Part shown: positions 33,317 to 42,729 of the stretch, piece after piece
Numbering within the stretch: the first letter of the stretch is position 1
Layout of the letters: the number at the start of each line of letters is the position of its first letter
DNA from: GCA-2732755 sp965228265
GTDB taxonomy: Bacteria; Planctomycetota; Phycisphaerae; Phycisphaerales; UBA1924
Assembly (NCBI GenBank): GCA_965228265.1
Contig: OZ245804.1
Coordinates: 1,860,001 to 1,924,000, forward strand
Direction: 5' to 3'
DNA: 64,000 bases
Notes under the pieces: model-generated
What the model saw: the letters and a program-made list of their open reading frames with translations, nothing else
Told to the model about the DNA's origin: nothing
The model's database searches: none
Position numbers and translations under genes: made by a program

Positions 33317-34986
33317 ACCAGCTCACCGAAGAGCGTGAGCCCGGAGCCCTCGGTGATCCTGACGCGCCGGATCTGTCCCGGGAGTGCGTGTGCATCGGTG
33401 ACGTCGGCATCGAACATGACGATCTGGTCGCCGTCGGTACGCCCCGAGAACTGCACGCTGTTGGCGTCGGTGCGTTCGAGGACCGCGTTGACGGAGAGAT
33501 CTTCGGTCTCGTCGGCGCTGCGGCCGCCGATGGTCAGCTGCACGCCGCCCGAGGCCTTCTTCGCCTGGCGCTGACTCAGCCCCGCGGCCTTGATCGCCTT
33601 CTGGCTCGGGCCCTCGATCAGGATGTCGTACATGTTGCCGACCTGCTCGCGGCTCACCTCGTCGGAGATCCGGTTCTGCACGGCCAGGAGTTCGTTGTTA
33701 CGCACGCGTTTGACCGCCTCGGGCACGTCGTCGGGGATCTTGTCGTAAGCGACCGTGCCCGGTCGGGGTGAGTACTTGAAGATGAAGCAGCTCTTGTAGC
33801 GTGAGCGTTCGAGAAGCGCGACGGTCTGCGCGTAGTCCTCGTCGGTCTCGGTCGGGAAGCCGACGATGATGTCGCCCGAGATCATGAGCGGGCGGCCGAT
33901 CTCGGGCTGGTGCAGGTGCTCGCGGGCGCGGCAGACAAACTCGTCATACTCGCTGATCGAGTAGCCCCGGTTCATCATCTTGAGCATGCGGTCCGAGCCC
34001 GACTGCGCGGGGACGTGCAGGTATCGGCAGATGCGCGGGCAGTCCCGGATGACCTCCAGCACGTCGTCGCCGAAATCGCGCGGGTAGCTGGTGACGAAGC
34101 GCAGCCGCTGGATGCTCGGGGCTTTCTCGTGGATCTCGTAGAGCAGATCGGCGAACGTCGTAACGCGTTCGCCCGAGAGCGGATCACGCTTGTGACCGCC
34201 CTTGAAGGCCCGGCCCTTCTGGGGCTGGGTGACACCCCCGGCGATCGTCGCGGCGTCGTGCTCGAAACGGTAGTGGTTCACTGTCTGCCCGAGCAGCGTG
34301 ACCTCGATCACGCCCTGGTCCGCCAGACGCTGGCACTCTTCGACGATGTGCGCCGGCGGGCGGTGGATCTCGGCGCCGCGCGTAAAGGGCACGACGCAGT
34401 ACGTGCAGAACTTGTTGCAGCCGCGCGTGATCCGGACGTATGCGCTCTTGCGGAGCGAGCCGACCGGATCGATCGGGCTGACCGAACGCGAGAGGTCGAG
34501 GTATTCGAGCGAGTCTTCGGCCGCCGAGAGCGTCGCGCTCCGGCGGGAGGTCGAGCCCTGCAGCGCGACCGCCTTGACGGACTTCACCGCAGCGTTCGGG
34601 TCGTCGGCGACCAGGCTCTCGCGGGTGCGGACGGCGTTGTCGAGCAGGGCCGGCAGCTTGTCCAGCTCGCCCGGCCCGCACATCACGTCGACCACGGGCA
34701 TGCGGTCCATCAGGCCCTTGCCGTCGCGCTCGGCCATGCAGCCCAGGACGCCCACGACCATGCCTGGCTTGTCCGCTTTCTGATCGCGGAGCTCGCCGAG
34801 CCGGCTCCAGACTTTCTGCTCGGCCTGCTCACGCACCGAGCAGGTGTTGTAAAGGACGACGTCCGCCTCGCTCGCCTGAGAGGTGAAGGCGTACCCGAGG
34901 CTCGCCAGACGGCCGGCGACCAATTCCGAGTCGAGCTCGTTCATCTGGCAGCCGAAGGTTTCGAGATAGACGCGTTTGGAAGCCAT
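33313..34986 (-). CDS. miaB: tRNA-2-methylthio-N6-isopentenyladenosine synthase MiaB
   Basis: A 557-residue radical-SAM methylthiotransferase that modifies A37 of tRNAs reading UNN codons. The N-terminal auxiliary cluster cysteines are Cys13 (FGCQMNELDSE), Cys49 (NTCSVREQ) and Cys83 (LGCMAE). The radical-SAM CxxxCxxC is at Cys190, Cys194 and Cys197 (GCNKFCTYC). A TRAM-like RNA-binding region ends the protein. It is longer than typical MiaB (about 440-475) because of two insertions, near residues 125-175 and near 265-295. The start is ATG 34986 with TAGAGT 8 bases upstream. It is divergent from the histidine kinase and overlaps the VWA gene end by 4 bases. Confidence 0.95.
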   Translation of the reverse strand: MASKRVYLETFGCQMNELDSELVAGRLASLGYAFTSQASEADVVLYNTCSVREQAEQKVWSRLGELRDQKADKPGMVVGVLGCMAERDGKGLMDRMPVVDVMCGPGELDKLPALLDNAVRTRESLVADDPNAAVKSVKAVALQGSTSRRSATLSAAEDSLEYLDLSRSVSPIDPVGSLRKSAYVRITRGCNKFCTYCVVPFTRGAEIHRPPAHIVEECQRLADQGVIEVTLLGQTVNHYRFEHDAATIAGGVTQPQKGRAFKGGHKRDPLSGERVTTFADLLYEIHEKAPSIQRLRFVTSYPRDFGDDVLEVIRDCPRICRYLHVPAQSGSDRMLKMMNRGYSISEYDEFVCRAREHLHQPEIGRPLMISGDIIVGFPTETDEDYAQTVALLERSRYKSCFIFKYSPRPGTVAYDKIPDDVPEAVKRVRNNELLAVQNRISDEVSREQVGNMYDILIEGPSQKAIKAAGLSQRQAKKASGGVQLTIGGRSADETEDLSVNAVLERTDANSVQFSGRTDGDQIVMFDADVTDAHALPGQIRRVRITEGSGLTLFGELV

Positions 34987-34994
34987 GTGGGGCA

Positions 34995-35000
34995 ACTCTA
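34995..35000 (-). promoter_or_regulatory. -10-like TAGAGT before miaB
   Basis: TAGAGT, then TGCCCCAC (8 bases), then the miaB ATG, with no Shine-Dalgarno sequence. It shares a 76-base divergent interval with the histidine kinase. Confidence 0.45.
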
Positions 35001-35047
35001 CGCCGGGCAAGGACTTGGGGACGCCCCGCCCGAGGCCCGTGCCCGGA

Positions 35048-35053
35048 TAGACT
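35048..35053 (+). promoter_or_regulatory. -10-like TAGACT before the histidine kinase
   Basis: TAGACT ends 9 bases before ATG 35063; the gap TCACACTGC has no ribosome binding site. It is divergent from the miaB element. Confidence 0.45.
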
Positions 35054-35062
35054 TCACACTGC

Positions 35063-36745
35063 ATGTGGCGGAACATCTCCCTTGCCAATAAGTGTCTCCT
35101 GCTCTTCGGGGCTGCGATCGTGCTGATCGTCTTCGCGGCCCTGCTAGCGCCGTGGCTTCGCATGAACGCCCTGGTGGGCGATGTCCAGCAGGAACTCTCA
35201 AGGCAGCTCGTGACCGCCTGGGAACGCACCGAGCGCGAGAACCCGGGCGGGCAGGCCTCGCTGGCGTTTGGAGTCGTCCGACTGTCGATCGACGAGGCCC
35301 GCGCCCAGGCCGAGGAAGACAAGGACCTGGCGCGGGCGATCGAATTCTTCGACCGCGCCGATCCGCCCGCCGACTACCAGTGGTCATCTTGGGACGGCAC
35401 GGCTCGCCGCTACTACTTCGTCAGGCCCGAGTACACCGCCAACCCGCCCGAACTCTCCGAGATGACCTCGATCGTCATCCTCGACCGCCGTTCGACCGAG
35501 GCGGCAAGGCTCCTGGTCTTCAACGCGGTGTACCTCATCGGAGCCGGGGCTGTCGTTCTCGCGCTGGCGGTGCTGGTTTTCTATCTCATCACCTCGATCC
35601 TGATCCTGGAGCCCGTGCGTGAGCTCAAGCAGACGGCCGAGCTCGTGGTCGACGGCGAGCTCGGGGCGCGCAGCCAAATCGCCACGGGCGACGAGTTCGA
35701 GGAACTCGGCAAGGCGTTCAACGCGATGATGGAGCACATCCAGCGCAGCCAGGACCAGCTCCGCTCGATCAACGCCGCCCTCGACCTCAAGGTGGGGGAG
35801 CTGGCCAACGCGAACGTCGCACTTTTCGAATCGGCCAAGCTCAAGGGCGAATTCGTGGCCAACGTCTCGCACGAGCTGCGGACGCCCCTGAACTCGACGA
35901 TCGGCTTCGCCGAGCTGCTGATGGAGATCGCTCAGGCCGAGGCCGCCGCGGGCGATGACTCGACCAAGCACCGCAAGCGCGTGCGCTATATCGAGAACAT
36001 CCTGACCTCCTCGCGCAACCTGCTCGAGCTGATCGACAGCCTCCTCGAGATGGCCAAGATCCAGGCGGGCAAGACCGAGATCTCGGTCGACACGGTCGAC
36101 ATCTCCAAGGTGTGTGAGGCGCTGGCGGGGCTCATCGAGCCGCTGGCCAGGCGCAAGGGCATCGAGATCGAGATCGACGTCGCCAGCGGCCTGCCCACCG
36201 TCGAGACCGATTCGCGCAAGCTCCAGCAGATCCTGTTCAACTTCCTTGCCAACGCGGTGAAGTTCACCGATCCGGAGCCCGGCGGGCGGCCGCCCAAGGT
36301 CATCCTCCGCGCCGAGCCCTTGCCCGGCACGTCGGCCGACGAGGTCGGCTCGATCCGCATCAGCGTCATCGACTCGGGCCCGGGTATCGACCCGCAGGAT
36401 CAGCAGCGGATCTTCGAGAAGTTCCAGCAGGCCGACAGCGGGCACACCCGCGAGCACGGCGGGACGGGCCTCGGGCTTGCCATCTCCAAGGAACTCGCCT
36501 CGCTCATCCAGGCCGAGATCAAACTCGTCAGCGAGATCGGCTCGGGCTCTATGTTCAGCGTCATCATCCCCGAGAGACTCAGCTCAGAACGCCTCGCCGA
36601 GACGGTCCTCGAGAACAGGTTCCGCGGCACGCTCGCCTCCGCCGACGCCGACAACGAGCATCCCGAAGCGCAATCCGCAGACCAGCCGGGCGAGGAGTCG
36701 GATGAGGAGTCTGGCGAGACTCAGCCGCCCACAGCCGATTCGTGA
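35063..36745 (+). CDS. membrane sensor histidine kinase (HAMP, HisKA, HATPase)
   Basis: A 560-residue two-component sensor. Membrane segment 1 is about residues 9-30, then an extracytoplasmic domain of about 125 residues, segment 2 about 156-182, and HAMP to about 235. A short coiled coil leads into HisKA, with phospho-acceptor His270 in NVSHELRTPLN. The ATPase domain has the N-box (NFLANAVKFTD), G1 (DSGPGIDP), F-box (FEKFQQAD) and G2 (GGTGLGL). The last 50 residues are acidic and disordered. There is no linked response regulator, so this is an orphan kinase. Its end overlaps the convergent yraN by 25 bases. Confidence 0.92.
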   Translation: MWRNISLANKCLLLFGAAIVLIVFAALLAPWLRMNALVGDVQQELSRQLVTAWERTERENPGGQASLAFGVVRLSIDEARAQAEEDKDLARAIEFFDRADPPADYQWSSWDGTARRYYFVRPEYTANPPELSEMTSIVILDRRSTEAARLLVFNAVYLIGAGAVVLALAVLVFYLITSILILEPVRELKQTAELVVDGELGARSQIATGDEFEELGKAFNAMMEHIQRSQDQLRSINAALDLKVGELANANVALFESAKLKGEFVANVSHELRTPLNSTIGFAELLMEIAQAEAAAGDDSTKHRKRVRYIENILTSSRNLLELIDSLLEMAKIQAGKTEISVDTVDISKVCEALAGLIEPLARRKGIEIEIDVASGLPTVETDSRKLQQILFNFLANAVKFTDPEPGGRPPKVILRAEPLPGTSADEVGSIRISVIDSGPGIDPQDQQRIFEKFQQADSGHTREHGGTGLGLAISKELASLIQAEIKLVSEIGSGSMFSVIIPERLSSERLAETVLENRFRGTLASADADNEHPEAQSADQPGEESDEESGETQPPTADS

Positions 36746-37107
36746 TGCCGCACGACCGCTCGCCCGCGCGCGGGCAGGTCCACGCCGATCACATCGATCC
36801 GGAGCGGCCGATCTTCCATGCCTGACGATTTGGCGACCGCCTGAGCGACGAGCCGGAGCTTGCGCTGCTTGTGAGCGCCCACGCTCGCCTCGGGCATGGG
36901 CTGGTCGCGTTCGCCGAGTCGGCGGGATTTCACCTCGACGATGACCAGCGTTCGACGGTCGGGCGCGAGGCACACGATGTCCGCCTCGCCCACACCCACG
37001 TGCACGTTGCGACCGATGACCCGGTACCGGTGTTTGCGGAGCCACCTGGCCGCGATCCGCTCGCCCCGTCGGCCGATGGGATTGGTGTTGCGAAAGCGTG
37101 CGAACAT
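36721..37107 (-). CDS. UPF0102 family nuclease-like protein YraN
   Basis: A 128-residue protein of the YraN/UPF0102 family, which has a Holliday-junction-resolvase-like endonuclease fold. The family features are present: GRRGERIAARWL at residues 12-23, GEADIVC near 40-46, and the EVKSR strand near 58-62 that carries the putative metal-binding Glu and Lys. The last 25 residues overlap the end of the histidine kinase gene. It follows the parvulin-like lipoprotein gene after 9 bases and is probably cotranscribed with it. The true cellular role of the family is unresolved. Confidence 0.88.
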   Translation of the reverse strand: MFARFRNTNPIGRRGERIAARWLRKHRYRVIGRNVHVGVGEADIVCLAPDRRTLVIVEVKSRRLGERDQPMPEASVGAHKQRKLRLVAQAVAKSSGMEDRPLRIDVIGVDLPARGRAVVRHHESAVGG

Positions 37108-37116
37108 CGGGCCGAC

Positions 37117-38394
37117 TCAGCCCTGCGAGATGTGCCGCTCGAAGACGCGTGTCTCGGCGACACGCATGAGCTCGTCGACCAGTTCCTGGAAGCGGTCGTC
37201 ACCGAGGTTCGCACGCTCACGCAGCCGCATCACGAACATGTCCAGCGCCTGCTCGCTTCGGAGCTGTTTGAGGTAGCGTTCGATGTTGAGCTGCACCGAC
37301 TCGTCGTCGAGCGACATCGACTGCTGATCCACCCGGTCGAGCATCACGAACGCCTTGCGTCCCGATTGTCGCTCCACCGGCCCGGCCCACTGACCCGCCT
37401 CGAGCGAGACAAGGGCTTCGTTCAGCGGACCATCGCTGATCAGCTTCGCCTCGGTCAGCGGCACAGTGATCGTCATGCCCTCCTCGCTGAAGAGCCCGCC
37501 CCGAGCCGGCGCGAAGCTATTCACGCTCGTGTCCGAGGCGACCGACTCGAACGACTCGCCCTCGCTGAGACGCCGCTGGATCTCCTCGAGCGCCTCGTCG
37601 CTGGTGGGTGAGATCAGACGGAAGTACACCGTCGGGTCCGGGTTGAACTGCTTGTATCGGCGTTGGTACTCGTTCTGGATATCGAGCCAGCTCACCGGCG
37701 CGTAGTCCTCGGCCGCGATGTCGAGCACTTCCTTGATCACGCGCTGACGCTCGATCGAGGCGATGAACTGGTCGAGTGAGACACCCTCCTGTTCGCGCAG
37801 CCGCTGATCGGCGAGTGTGACGCTGCCCTCGGACTGGCGGATCATGTGCTCGCGGACTTTCTCGACAAAGAAGAGCAGCCCCTGCTCGTTGAAGTTCGGG
37901 TTGCGTGAGCGTCCCTCTCTGTACAGCACCTCGTCGCGGATCATGTCATCGAGCTTCCGCGCGATCACGGGGCGGGCGGCCTTGCGCCACGACGCGATGT
38001 CCGGCTGCTCGGTGGAGATCGCCCGCAGGCGGGGCATGAGCTCTTCGAGGAATCGGCTGGCGATGATCGGCCTGCCGTTGATGTCCCCGACCTTCGCGTC
38101 GTACACCGCGCCCATCGGGTAGGCGTGCGTTGATTCGGCCTGGTCATCGGGCGTGCCCGCGCTGGCGTTAGTTTCGAACGAGCGGATCACGATCGTCTCG
38201 GGCTCGGGGCGGGCGGGGTTGGCGGGTGTGTAGACCGTGCGCGGGGCCGAGGCGCCGGCTGAGGTGTCCACATTGCCCGCGAACTGATCGAGACCGACCT
38301 TCCGGGTCGGCTGTCCCGAGCAGCCACTGAGTGTCAAAGGTGCAAGCAGCAGGGCCGATGCACCCGTGCAGGCCATGAGATATCTCGTTCTCAC
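37117..38394 (-). CDS. parvulin/SurA-like lipoprotein, predicted peptidyl-prolyl isomerase
   Basis: A 425-residue lipoprotein. The signal peptide ends with the lipobox LSGC, so Cys25 would be lipidated. After a proline-rich linker, residues of about 90-250 form a SurA-like helical chaperone region (RPIIASRFLEELMPRL, DDMIRDEVLYREG). Residues of about 255-375 resemble a parvulin domain (EEIQRRLSEGESFESVASD, ARGGLFSEEG, LEAGQWAGPVE). It probably assists folding of envelope proteins. The start is GTG 38394, chosen for GGAGG eight bases upstream and an intact lipobox; the internal ATG at residue 7 would shorten the n-region. Confidence 0.82.
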   Translation of the reverse strand: MRTRYLMACTGASALLLAPLTLSGCSGQPTRKVGLDQFAGNVDTSAGASAPRTVYTPANPARPEPETIVIRSFETNASAGTPDDQAESTHAYPMGAVYDAKVGDINGRPIIASRFLEELMPRLRAISTEQPDIASWRKAARPVIARKLDDMIRDEVLYREGRSRNPNFNEQGLLFFVEKVREHMIRQSEGSVTLADQRLREQEGVSLDQFIASIERQRVIKEVLDIAAEDYAPVSWLDIQNEYQRRYKQFNPDPTVYFRLISPTSDEALEEIQRRLSEGESFESVASDTSVNSFAPARGGLFSEEGMTITVPLTEAKLISDGPLNEALVSLEAGQWAGPVERQSGRKAFVMLDRVDQQSMSLDDESVQLNIERYLKQLRSEQALDMFVMRLRERANLGDDRFQELVDELMRVAETRVFERHISQG

Positions 38395-38472
38395 GCTCGG
38401 ATCCTCCGAAACGGTCGTTCTCAGGTCATCGGCTGACCCGTAGCCTACCCTAGAAAGGAAGGATCCTACGAC

Positions 38473-38937
38473 ATGAGCGACGAGAAACCGAAACTGATCA
38501 TCGACGAGGACTGGAAGTCGGAGGCAAACCGCGAGAAAGAGCGGCTCTCCGAGAAGGAGGCCCAGGCCGAGCAGGCCAAGGCCGAGGCCAACAAGCCCCT
38601 CGAATTCTCCGACGTGGTGCGTCTGATGGCCTCCCAGGCCGCGATGTATCTCGGGATCATGCCCGAGCCCCAGTCGGGTCAGCGGATCCTCGCTCCCGAT
38701 CTGGCCCGCACACACATCGACATCCTGGCCGTGCTCGAGGCCAAGACCAAGGGCAACCTGACCGAGGATGAGGACAAGGAACTCTCCGAGACAGTCCGCG
38801 AGCTGCGGGCGATCTTCGTCGAGACGTCCAAGTCCATCGACAAGGCCGTCGCCGAGGGGCTCATCAACCCCGATGGCACGCCCGGGCCGAATGCCCCGAA
38901 AGGTCCAGCCGGCGGCCCCGCCGGACCGATGGCATAA
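38473..38937 (+). CDS. DUF1844 family protein
   Basis: A 154-residue protein of the DUF1844 family. A charged, helical N-terminus (residues 1-45) leads into the conserved core SDVVRLMASQAAMYLGIMPE (about 46-65), followed by ARTHIDILAVLEAKTKGNLT, which is the family hallmark. A Pro/Gly-rich tail closes it. The biochemical role is unknown. It has AAGGAAGG upstream of the ATG, with TACCCT/TAGCCT hexamers before that. It is divergent from the lipoprotein gene and lies 97 bases before sdhC, so cotranscription with sdhCAB is possible. Confidence 0.85.
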   Translation: MSDEKPKLIIDEDWKSEANREKERLSEKEAQAEQAKAEANKPLEFSDVVRLMASQAAMYLGIMPEPQSGQRILAPDLARTHIDILAVLEAKTKGNLTEDEDKELSETVRELRAIFVETSKSIDKAVAEGLINPDGTPGPNAPKGPAGGPAGPMA

Positions 38938-39033
38938 TCACGACGCGTCGGAAATCAAATCCGGCATCGACCGGGACGATTCGATCGAACATCACGGCAA
39001 CCCGGCATCGTCGATCCAGGAAAGGATACCCAA

Positions 39034-39882
39034 GTGGGAAATGACTCCGGCTTTATGAACCGGCACTACTTCTTGCTCCGCAGGCTCCATTCGCTCACCG
39101 GCATCCTGCCCATCGGCGTCTTCCTCATCAACCACCTTCTCACCAACTCCACCATCGCGTGGGGCCTCGTCAACAGTCGCGCCAGCGAGAACGTCGCACC
39201 GGGCACGATCGAGCAGGTCGGCGAGATGACCGCACGCCGCGTCGGCACCTTCCAGCACGAAGTCTCCTTCATCAACGACATGCCCTTCCTCATCCTGATC
39301 GAGGTCACCCTCTGGGTCTCGATCGCCTTCCACGCCATTCTCGGCGTCTACTTCGCACGCACCGGCAAATCGAACACATCCCGCTACGCCTATCAGGACA
39401 ACATGCGGTACACGCTCCAGCGTCTGACGGGCTACATCGCGATCTTCTACATCTTCTATCACGTCGCCACGCTCCGCTGGGGCTGGACGTTCATGTCGCC
39501 CACCGACGAGCCTTGGTCGCATTCGCAGTCCGCCTCGACGTTCTCGCTCGCGCTGCGCGGGCAGGCGCAGGGCATCGGCTTCGGGGGCATCCTTGTTTCG
39601 CTCTTCTACTTCGTGGGCGTGACCGCGAGCGTCTACCACCTGGCCAACGGCCTCTGGACGGCCGCCATCACCTGGGGCCTGACCATTTCCGAATCCGCCC
39701 AGCGCCGCTGGGGCTATGTGTGTGCCGGGCTCGGCGCGGGACTCATGCTCATGGCGTGGTCGTCGCTCATCGGCTTCCTGCTGCTGGACGTCGACAAGGC
39801 CCGCATGATCGAGGCCGACATGCACGCCGCCCACAGCGCCCACGTTGAAACAACCCAGCCGGTCGCCGAGGCGGACCACTAA
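39034..39882 (+). CDS. sdhC: succinate dehydrogenase cytochrome b subunit (SdhC, B. subtilis type)
   Basis: A 282-residue membrane anchor with about five membrane helices, matching the single-subunit, di-haem cytochrome b558 type that works with SdhA and SdhB in the order C-A-B. Candidate haem-ligand histidines lie in the helices at RLHSLTGILP, INHLLTN, IAFHAILG, FYHVATL and VYHLANG. The family passes electrons from SdhB to the quinone pool. The start is a GTG with AGGAAAGG seven or so bases upstream. The C-terminus adds a His/Ala-rich tail (MHAAHSAHVE). It is followed after 26 bases by sdhA. Confidence 0.92.
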   Translation: MGNDSGFMNRHYFLLRRLHSLTGILPIGVFLINHLLTNSTIAWGLVNSRASENVAPGTIEQVGEMTARRVGTFQHEVSFINDMPFLILIEVTLWVSIAFHAILGVYFARTGKSNTSRYAYQDNMRYTLQRLTGYIAIFYIFYHVATLRWGWTFMSPTDEPWSHSQSASTFSLALRGQAQGIGFGGILVSLFYFVGVTASVYHLANGLWTAAITWGLTISESAQRRWGYVCAGLGAGLMLMAWSSLIGFLLLDVDKARMIEADMHAAHSAHVETTQPVAEADH

Positions 39883-39908
39883 AGCGCATCCGAAGGAGCA
39901 CAGGTTCC

Positions 39909-41867
39909 ATGTCTGACAAACGCGTGATTGTGGTAGGGGGAGGACTGGCGGGCCTGGCCGCGTCCGTCCGCATCGCCGAGGCCGGCGTCCCCGTGGACCT
40001 CTTCTCGATGGTCCCCGTCAAACGCTCGCACTCCGTCTGCGCCCAGGGCGGCATCAATGCCTGCAACGAGATCGCAAGACAGCAGGGTTACTCGGAGTAC
40101 CAGCACTTCGACGAAACCATCTACGGCGGCGACTTCCTAGCCGACCAGCACCCCGTGCTCGAGATGACCAACTGGGCCCCCAGGATCATCGACCTGCTCG
40201 ATCGCATGGGCGTCCCCTTCAACCGAACGCACGAAGGCTTCCGCGACCTGCGACTCTTCGGCGGCTCGCTCTTCAAACGCACACACTTCTCCGGCGCCAC
40301 AACAGGCCAGCAGCTCCTCTACGCACTCGACGAGCAGACCAGACGATTCGAGGCAGAGGGCAAGGTCACCAAGTACGAGTTCTGGGAGTTTCTCTGGCCC
40401 ATCCTGCACGACGGCAAGTGCGTCGGCATCGTTGCGCAGGACATGCGGACCATGCAGATCCGCGCCTTCCGTGCCGCGGCCGTCGTGATGGCGACCGGGG
40501 GCAACGGGCTGATCTTCGGCAAATCGACCAACTCGATCATCTGCACCGGCGGCGCCGCCAGCCGCTGCTATCAGGCCGGCGCGTTGTACGGCAACCCGGA
40601 GATGATCCAGGTCCACCCGACCGCCATTCCCGGCGCCGACAAGTGCAGGCTCATGTCCGAGTCCGCCCGAGGCGAGGGCGGACGCGTCTGGGTCCCCAAG
40701 AAAAAGGGCGACACGCGCAGGCCCAAGGACATCCCAGAGAACGAACGCTGGTACTTCCTCGAAGAACGCTACCCGGACTACGGCAACCTCGTCCCCCGTG
40801 ACATCGCCACCCGCGAGATCTTCGACGTCTGCGTCAACGATCACATGGGCGTCGACGGCGAGAACCAGGTCTACCTCGACCTCACGCACCGCGATCCCGA
40901 CTACCTGACGCGCAAGCTCGGCGGGATCATGGACATCTACGAAAAGTTCGCAGGCGAAGACCCTCGCTACAACCCCATGAAGATCTTCCCCGCCGTGCAT
41001 TACACCATGGGCGGCATCTGGACCACCTACACGCCCGGTGCGTACTCCCCGAGCGAGCCGCGCCAGGCCCACAAGCCCGGCTCACCCATCCCGGCGTCCA
41101 CCGAGCCCGGCCAGGGCCTGACCATCGGCGCACCCAACAACATGATGACCTCCATCACGGGTCTCTACGCCTTCGGTGAGGTCAACTTCGCCTACCACGG
41201 CGCCACGCGCCTCGGCGCCAACGCGCTGCTCTCGTGCATCTTCGACGGGCTCTGCAACGGCGCTTCCGTCGTCAACTACGTGAGCGATGAATCGCCCGAC
41301 GTCGCATCGCTCCCCGCCTCGGTCTTCGACGCGGCCGTCAAGTCCGAGCAGGACAAGCACGATCGCCTCATCGCGACCAGCTCGTCGGGCAAGGCGAGCG
41401 AAGCGAACAACCCGTACATCATCGCCAAGGAAATGGGCGAAGAGATGACCGCGGCCTCGACCGTCGTCAAGACCGGCCCGCGCCTCGAGCAGTGCCTGGC
41501 CAAGCTCGACGAGCTCATGGACCGCTACAAGAACGTCCACCTGGGCGACGCCGCCTCGTGGACCAACCAGTCGCTCTCGTTCACACGAGCCACGGGCGAC
41601 ATGCTCATCCTCGCCGAGGCCATCGCCAAGGCGGGCCTGCTCCGCAAGGAATCCCGCGGCAGCCACTACCGCACCGACTACCCGGACCGCGACGACACGA
41701 ACTTCTGGAAGACCTCGGTCGCCAGATACAACTCGTCGACGGGCCGATCCGACATCGAGTTCGTCGAAGTGAACGCGCCGCTCGTCAAGCCCAGGCCCCG
41801 GACCTACGGCAAGACCGACGACAAGCAAACCAAGCCCGCTGCCGAGACCGCCTCGGCCGCGTCCTGA
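39909..41867 (+). CDS. sdhA: succinate dehydrogenase flavoprotein subunit
   Basis: A 652-residue FAD-dependent subunit that oxidises succinate to fumarate. The dinucleotide-binding GGGLAGLAAS is near residues 10-19. HSVCAQGGINA at about 42-52 holds the histidine expected to bind FAD covalently. The catalytic region includes HPTAIPGADKCRLMSESARGE, split across the active-site loop, with its Arg. The later HYTMGGIWT and GATRLGANALLSCI are strongly conserved. The length and the CAQGGINA version match the B. subtilis/epsilonproteobacterial branch. AAGGAG precedes the ATG. It is the middle gene of sdhCAB, and sdhB starts 16 bases downstream. Confidence 0.97.
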   Translation: MSDKRVIVVGGGLAGLAASVRIAEAGVPVDLFSMVPVKRSHSVCAQGGINACNEIARQQGYSEYQHFDETIYGGDFLADQHPVLEMTNWAPRIIDLLDRMGVPFNRTHEGFRDLRLFGGSLFKRTHFSGATTGQQLLYALDEQTRRFEAEGKVTKYEFWEFLWPILHDGKCVGIVAQDMRTMQIRAFRAAAVVMATGGNGLIFGKSTNSIICTGGAASRCYQAGALYGNPEMIQVHPTAIPGADKCRLMSESARGEGGRVWVPKKKGDTRRPKDIPENERWYFLEERYPDYGNLVPRDIATREIFDVCVNDHMGVDGENQVYLDLTHRDPDYLTRKLGGIMDIYEKFAGEDPRYNPMKIFPAVHYTMGGIWTTYTPGAYSPSEPRQAHKPGSPIPASTEPGQGLTIGAPNNMMTSITGLYAFGEVNFAYHGATRLGANALLSCIFDGLCNGASVVNYVSDESPDVASLPASVFDAAVKSEQDKHDRLIATSSSGKASEANNPYIIAKEMGEEMTAASTVVKTGPRLEQCLAKLDELMDRYKNVHLGDAASWTNQSLSFTRATGDMLILAEAIAKAGLLRKESRGSHYRTDYPDRDDTNFWKTSVARYNSSTGRSDIEFVEVNAPLVKPRPRTYGKTDDKQTKPAAETASAAS

Positions 41868-41883
41868 GTCACGGAGAAGTGTG

Positions 41884-42708
41884 ATGTCCGACGCTGCGAC
41901 AACAAACACAACCTCGCCCGCCGCCGGCCGAAGCGTGATCTTCCGCATCAAGCGCTGCGAGGGACCGGGCAAGCCGAGCCGATGGGAGTCCTTCAAGGTC
42001 CCCGTCCCCCCCGGCGCCAACGTCATCAGCTCACTCCAGTGGATCGCCGCTCACCCCGTTACCACCGACGGCAAGGATACCACACCCGTCGTCTGGGACT
42101 CGGGATGCCTCGAAGAAGTCTGCGGCGCGTGCACCATGGTCATCAACGGCAAGGTCCGCCAGTCCTGCTCCTGCCTCATCGATGAGTACGCCCCAAACGA
42201 CGGCGACACCATCACGCTCGAACCCATGAGCAAGTTCCCAGTCGTCCGCGACCTCTGGGTCGACCGCGCCAGACTCTTCAACGCGCTCAAACGCGTCAAG
42301 GCGTGGGTCCCCATCGACAGCACGTACAACCTCGGCTCGGGGCCCAAGGAATCGCCCGAGCACCAGCAGACCCGCTACAAGCTCTCCGAGTGCATGTCCT
42401 GCGGCTGCTGCCTCGAAGCCTGCCCCCAGTACAACCTCGAAGAGGACGAGTCCAAGTGGGACGAATCCTTCATCGGCGCCCACGCCATCAGCCAGGCACG
42501 CCTCTTCAACGAGCACGAGACCGGCAAGCGGCTCAAGGGCGATCGGCTTGAAGAGCTCAGCTCAAAGGGCGGCGTCAACGACTGCGGCAACGCGCAGAAC
42601 TGCGTCAAGGTCTGCCCGAAGGAAATCCCGCTCACCGAATCCATCGGTGCGATGGGACGGGCCACCACCATCCACGCCATCGCCTCGTTCTTCACGGGCA
42701 AGAAGTAA
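41884..42708 (+). CDS. sdhB: succinate dehydrogenase iron-sulfur subunit
   Basis: A 274-residue electron-transfer subunit. The [2Fe-2S] ligands lie in DSGCLEEVCGACTMVINGK with a fourth Cys in RQSCSC. The C-terminal clusters use CMSCGCCLEACPQ and NCVKVCPKEIP, which supply the [4Fe-4S] and [3Fe-4S] ligands. It links SdhA to the haem subunit SdhC. A GTG at 41881 precedes the ATG directly; I prefer ATG 41884, with GGAGAAG upstream. It is the last gene of the operon and is followed by a clear terminator inside a larger inverted repeat. Confidence 0.96.
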   Translation: MSDAATTNTTSPAAGRSVIFRIKRCEGPGKPSRWESFKVPVPPGANVISSLQWIAAHPVTTDGKDTTPVVWDSGCLEEVCGACTMVINGKVRQSCSCLIDEYAPNDGDTITLEPMSKFPVVRDLWVDRARLFNALKRVKAWVPIDSTYNLGSGPKESPEHQQTRYKLSECMSCGCCLEACPQYNLEEDESKWDESFIGAHAISQARLFNEHETGKRLKGDRLEELSSKGGVNDCGNAQNCVKVCPKEIPLTESIGAMGRATTIHAIASFFTGKK

Positions 42709-42729
42709 GCACGACGACAATCAAATGAA

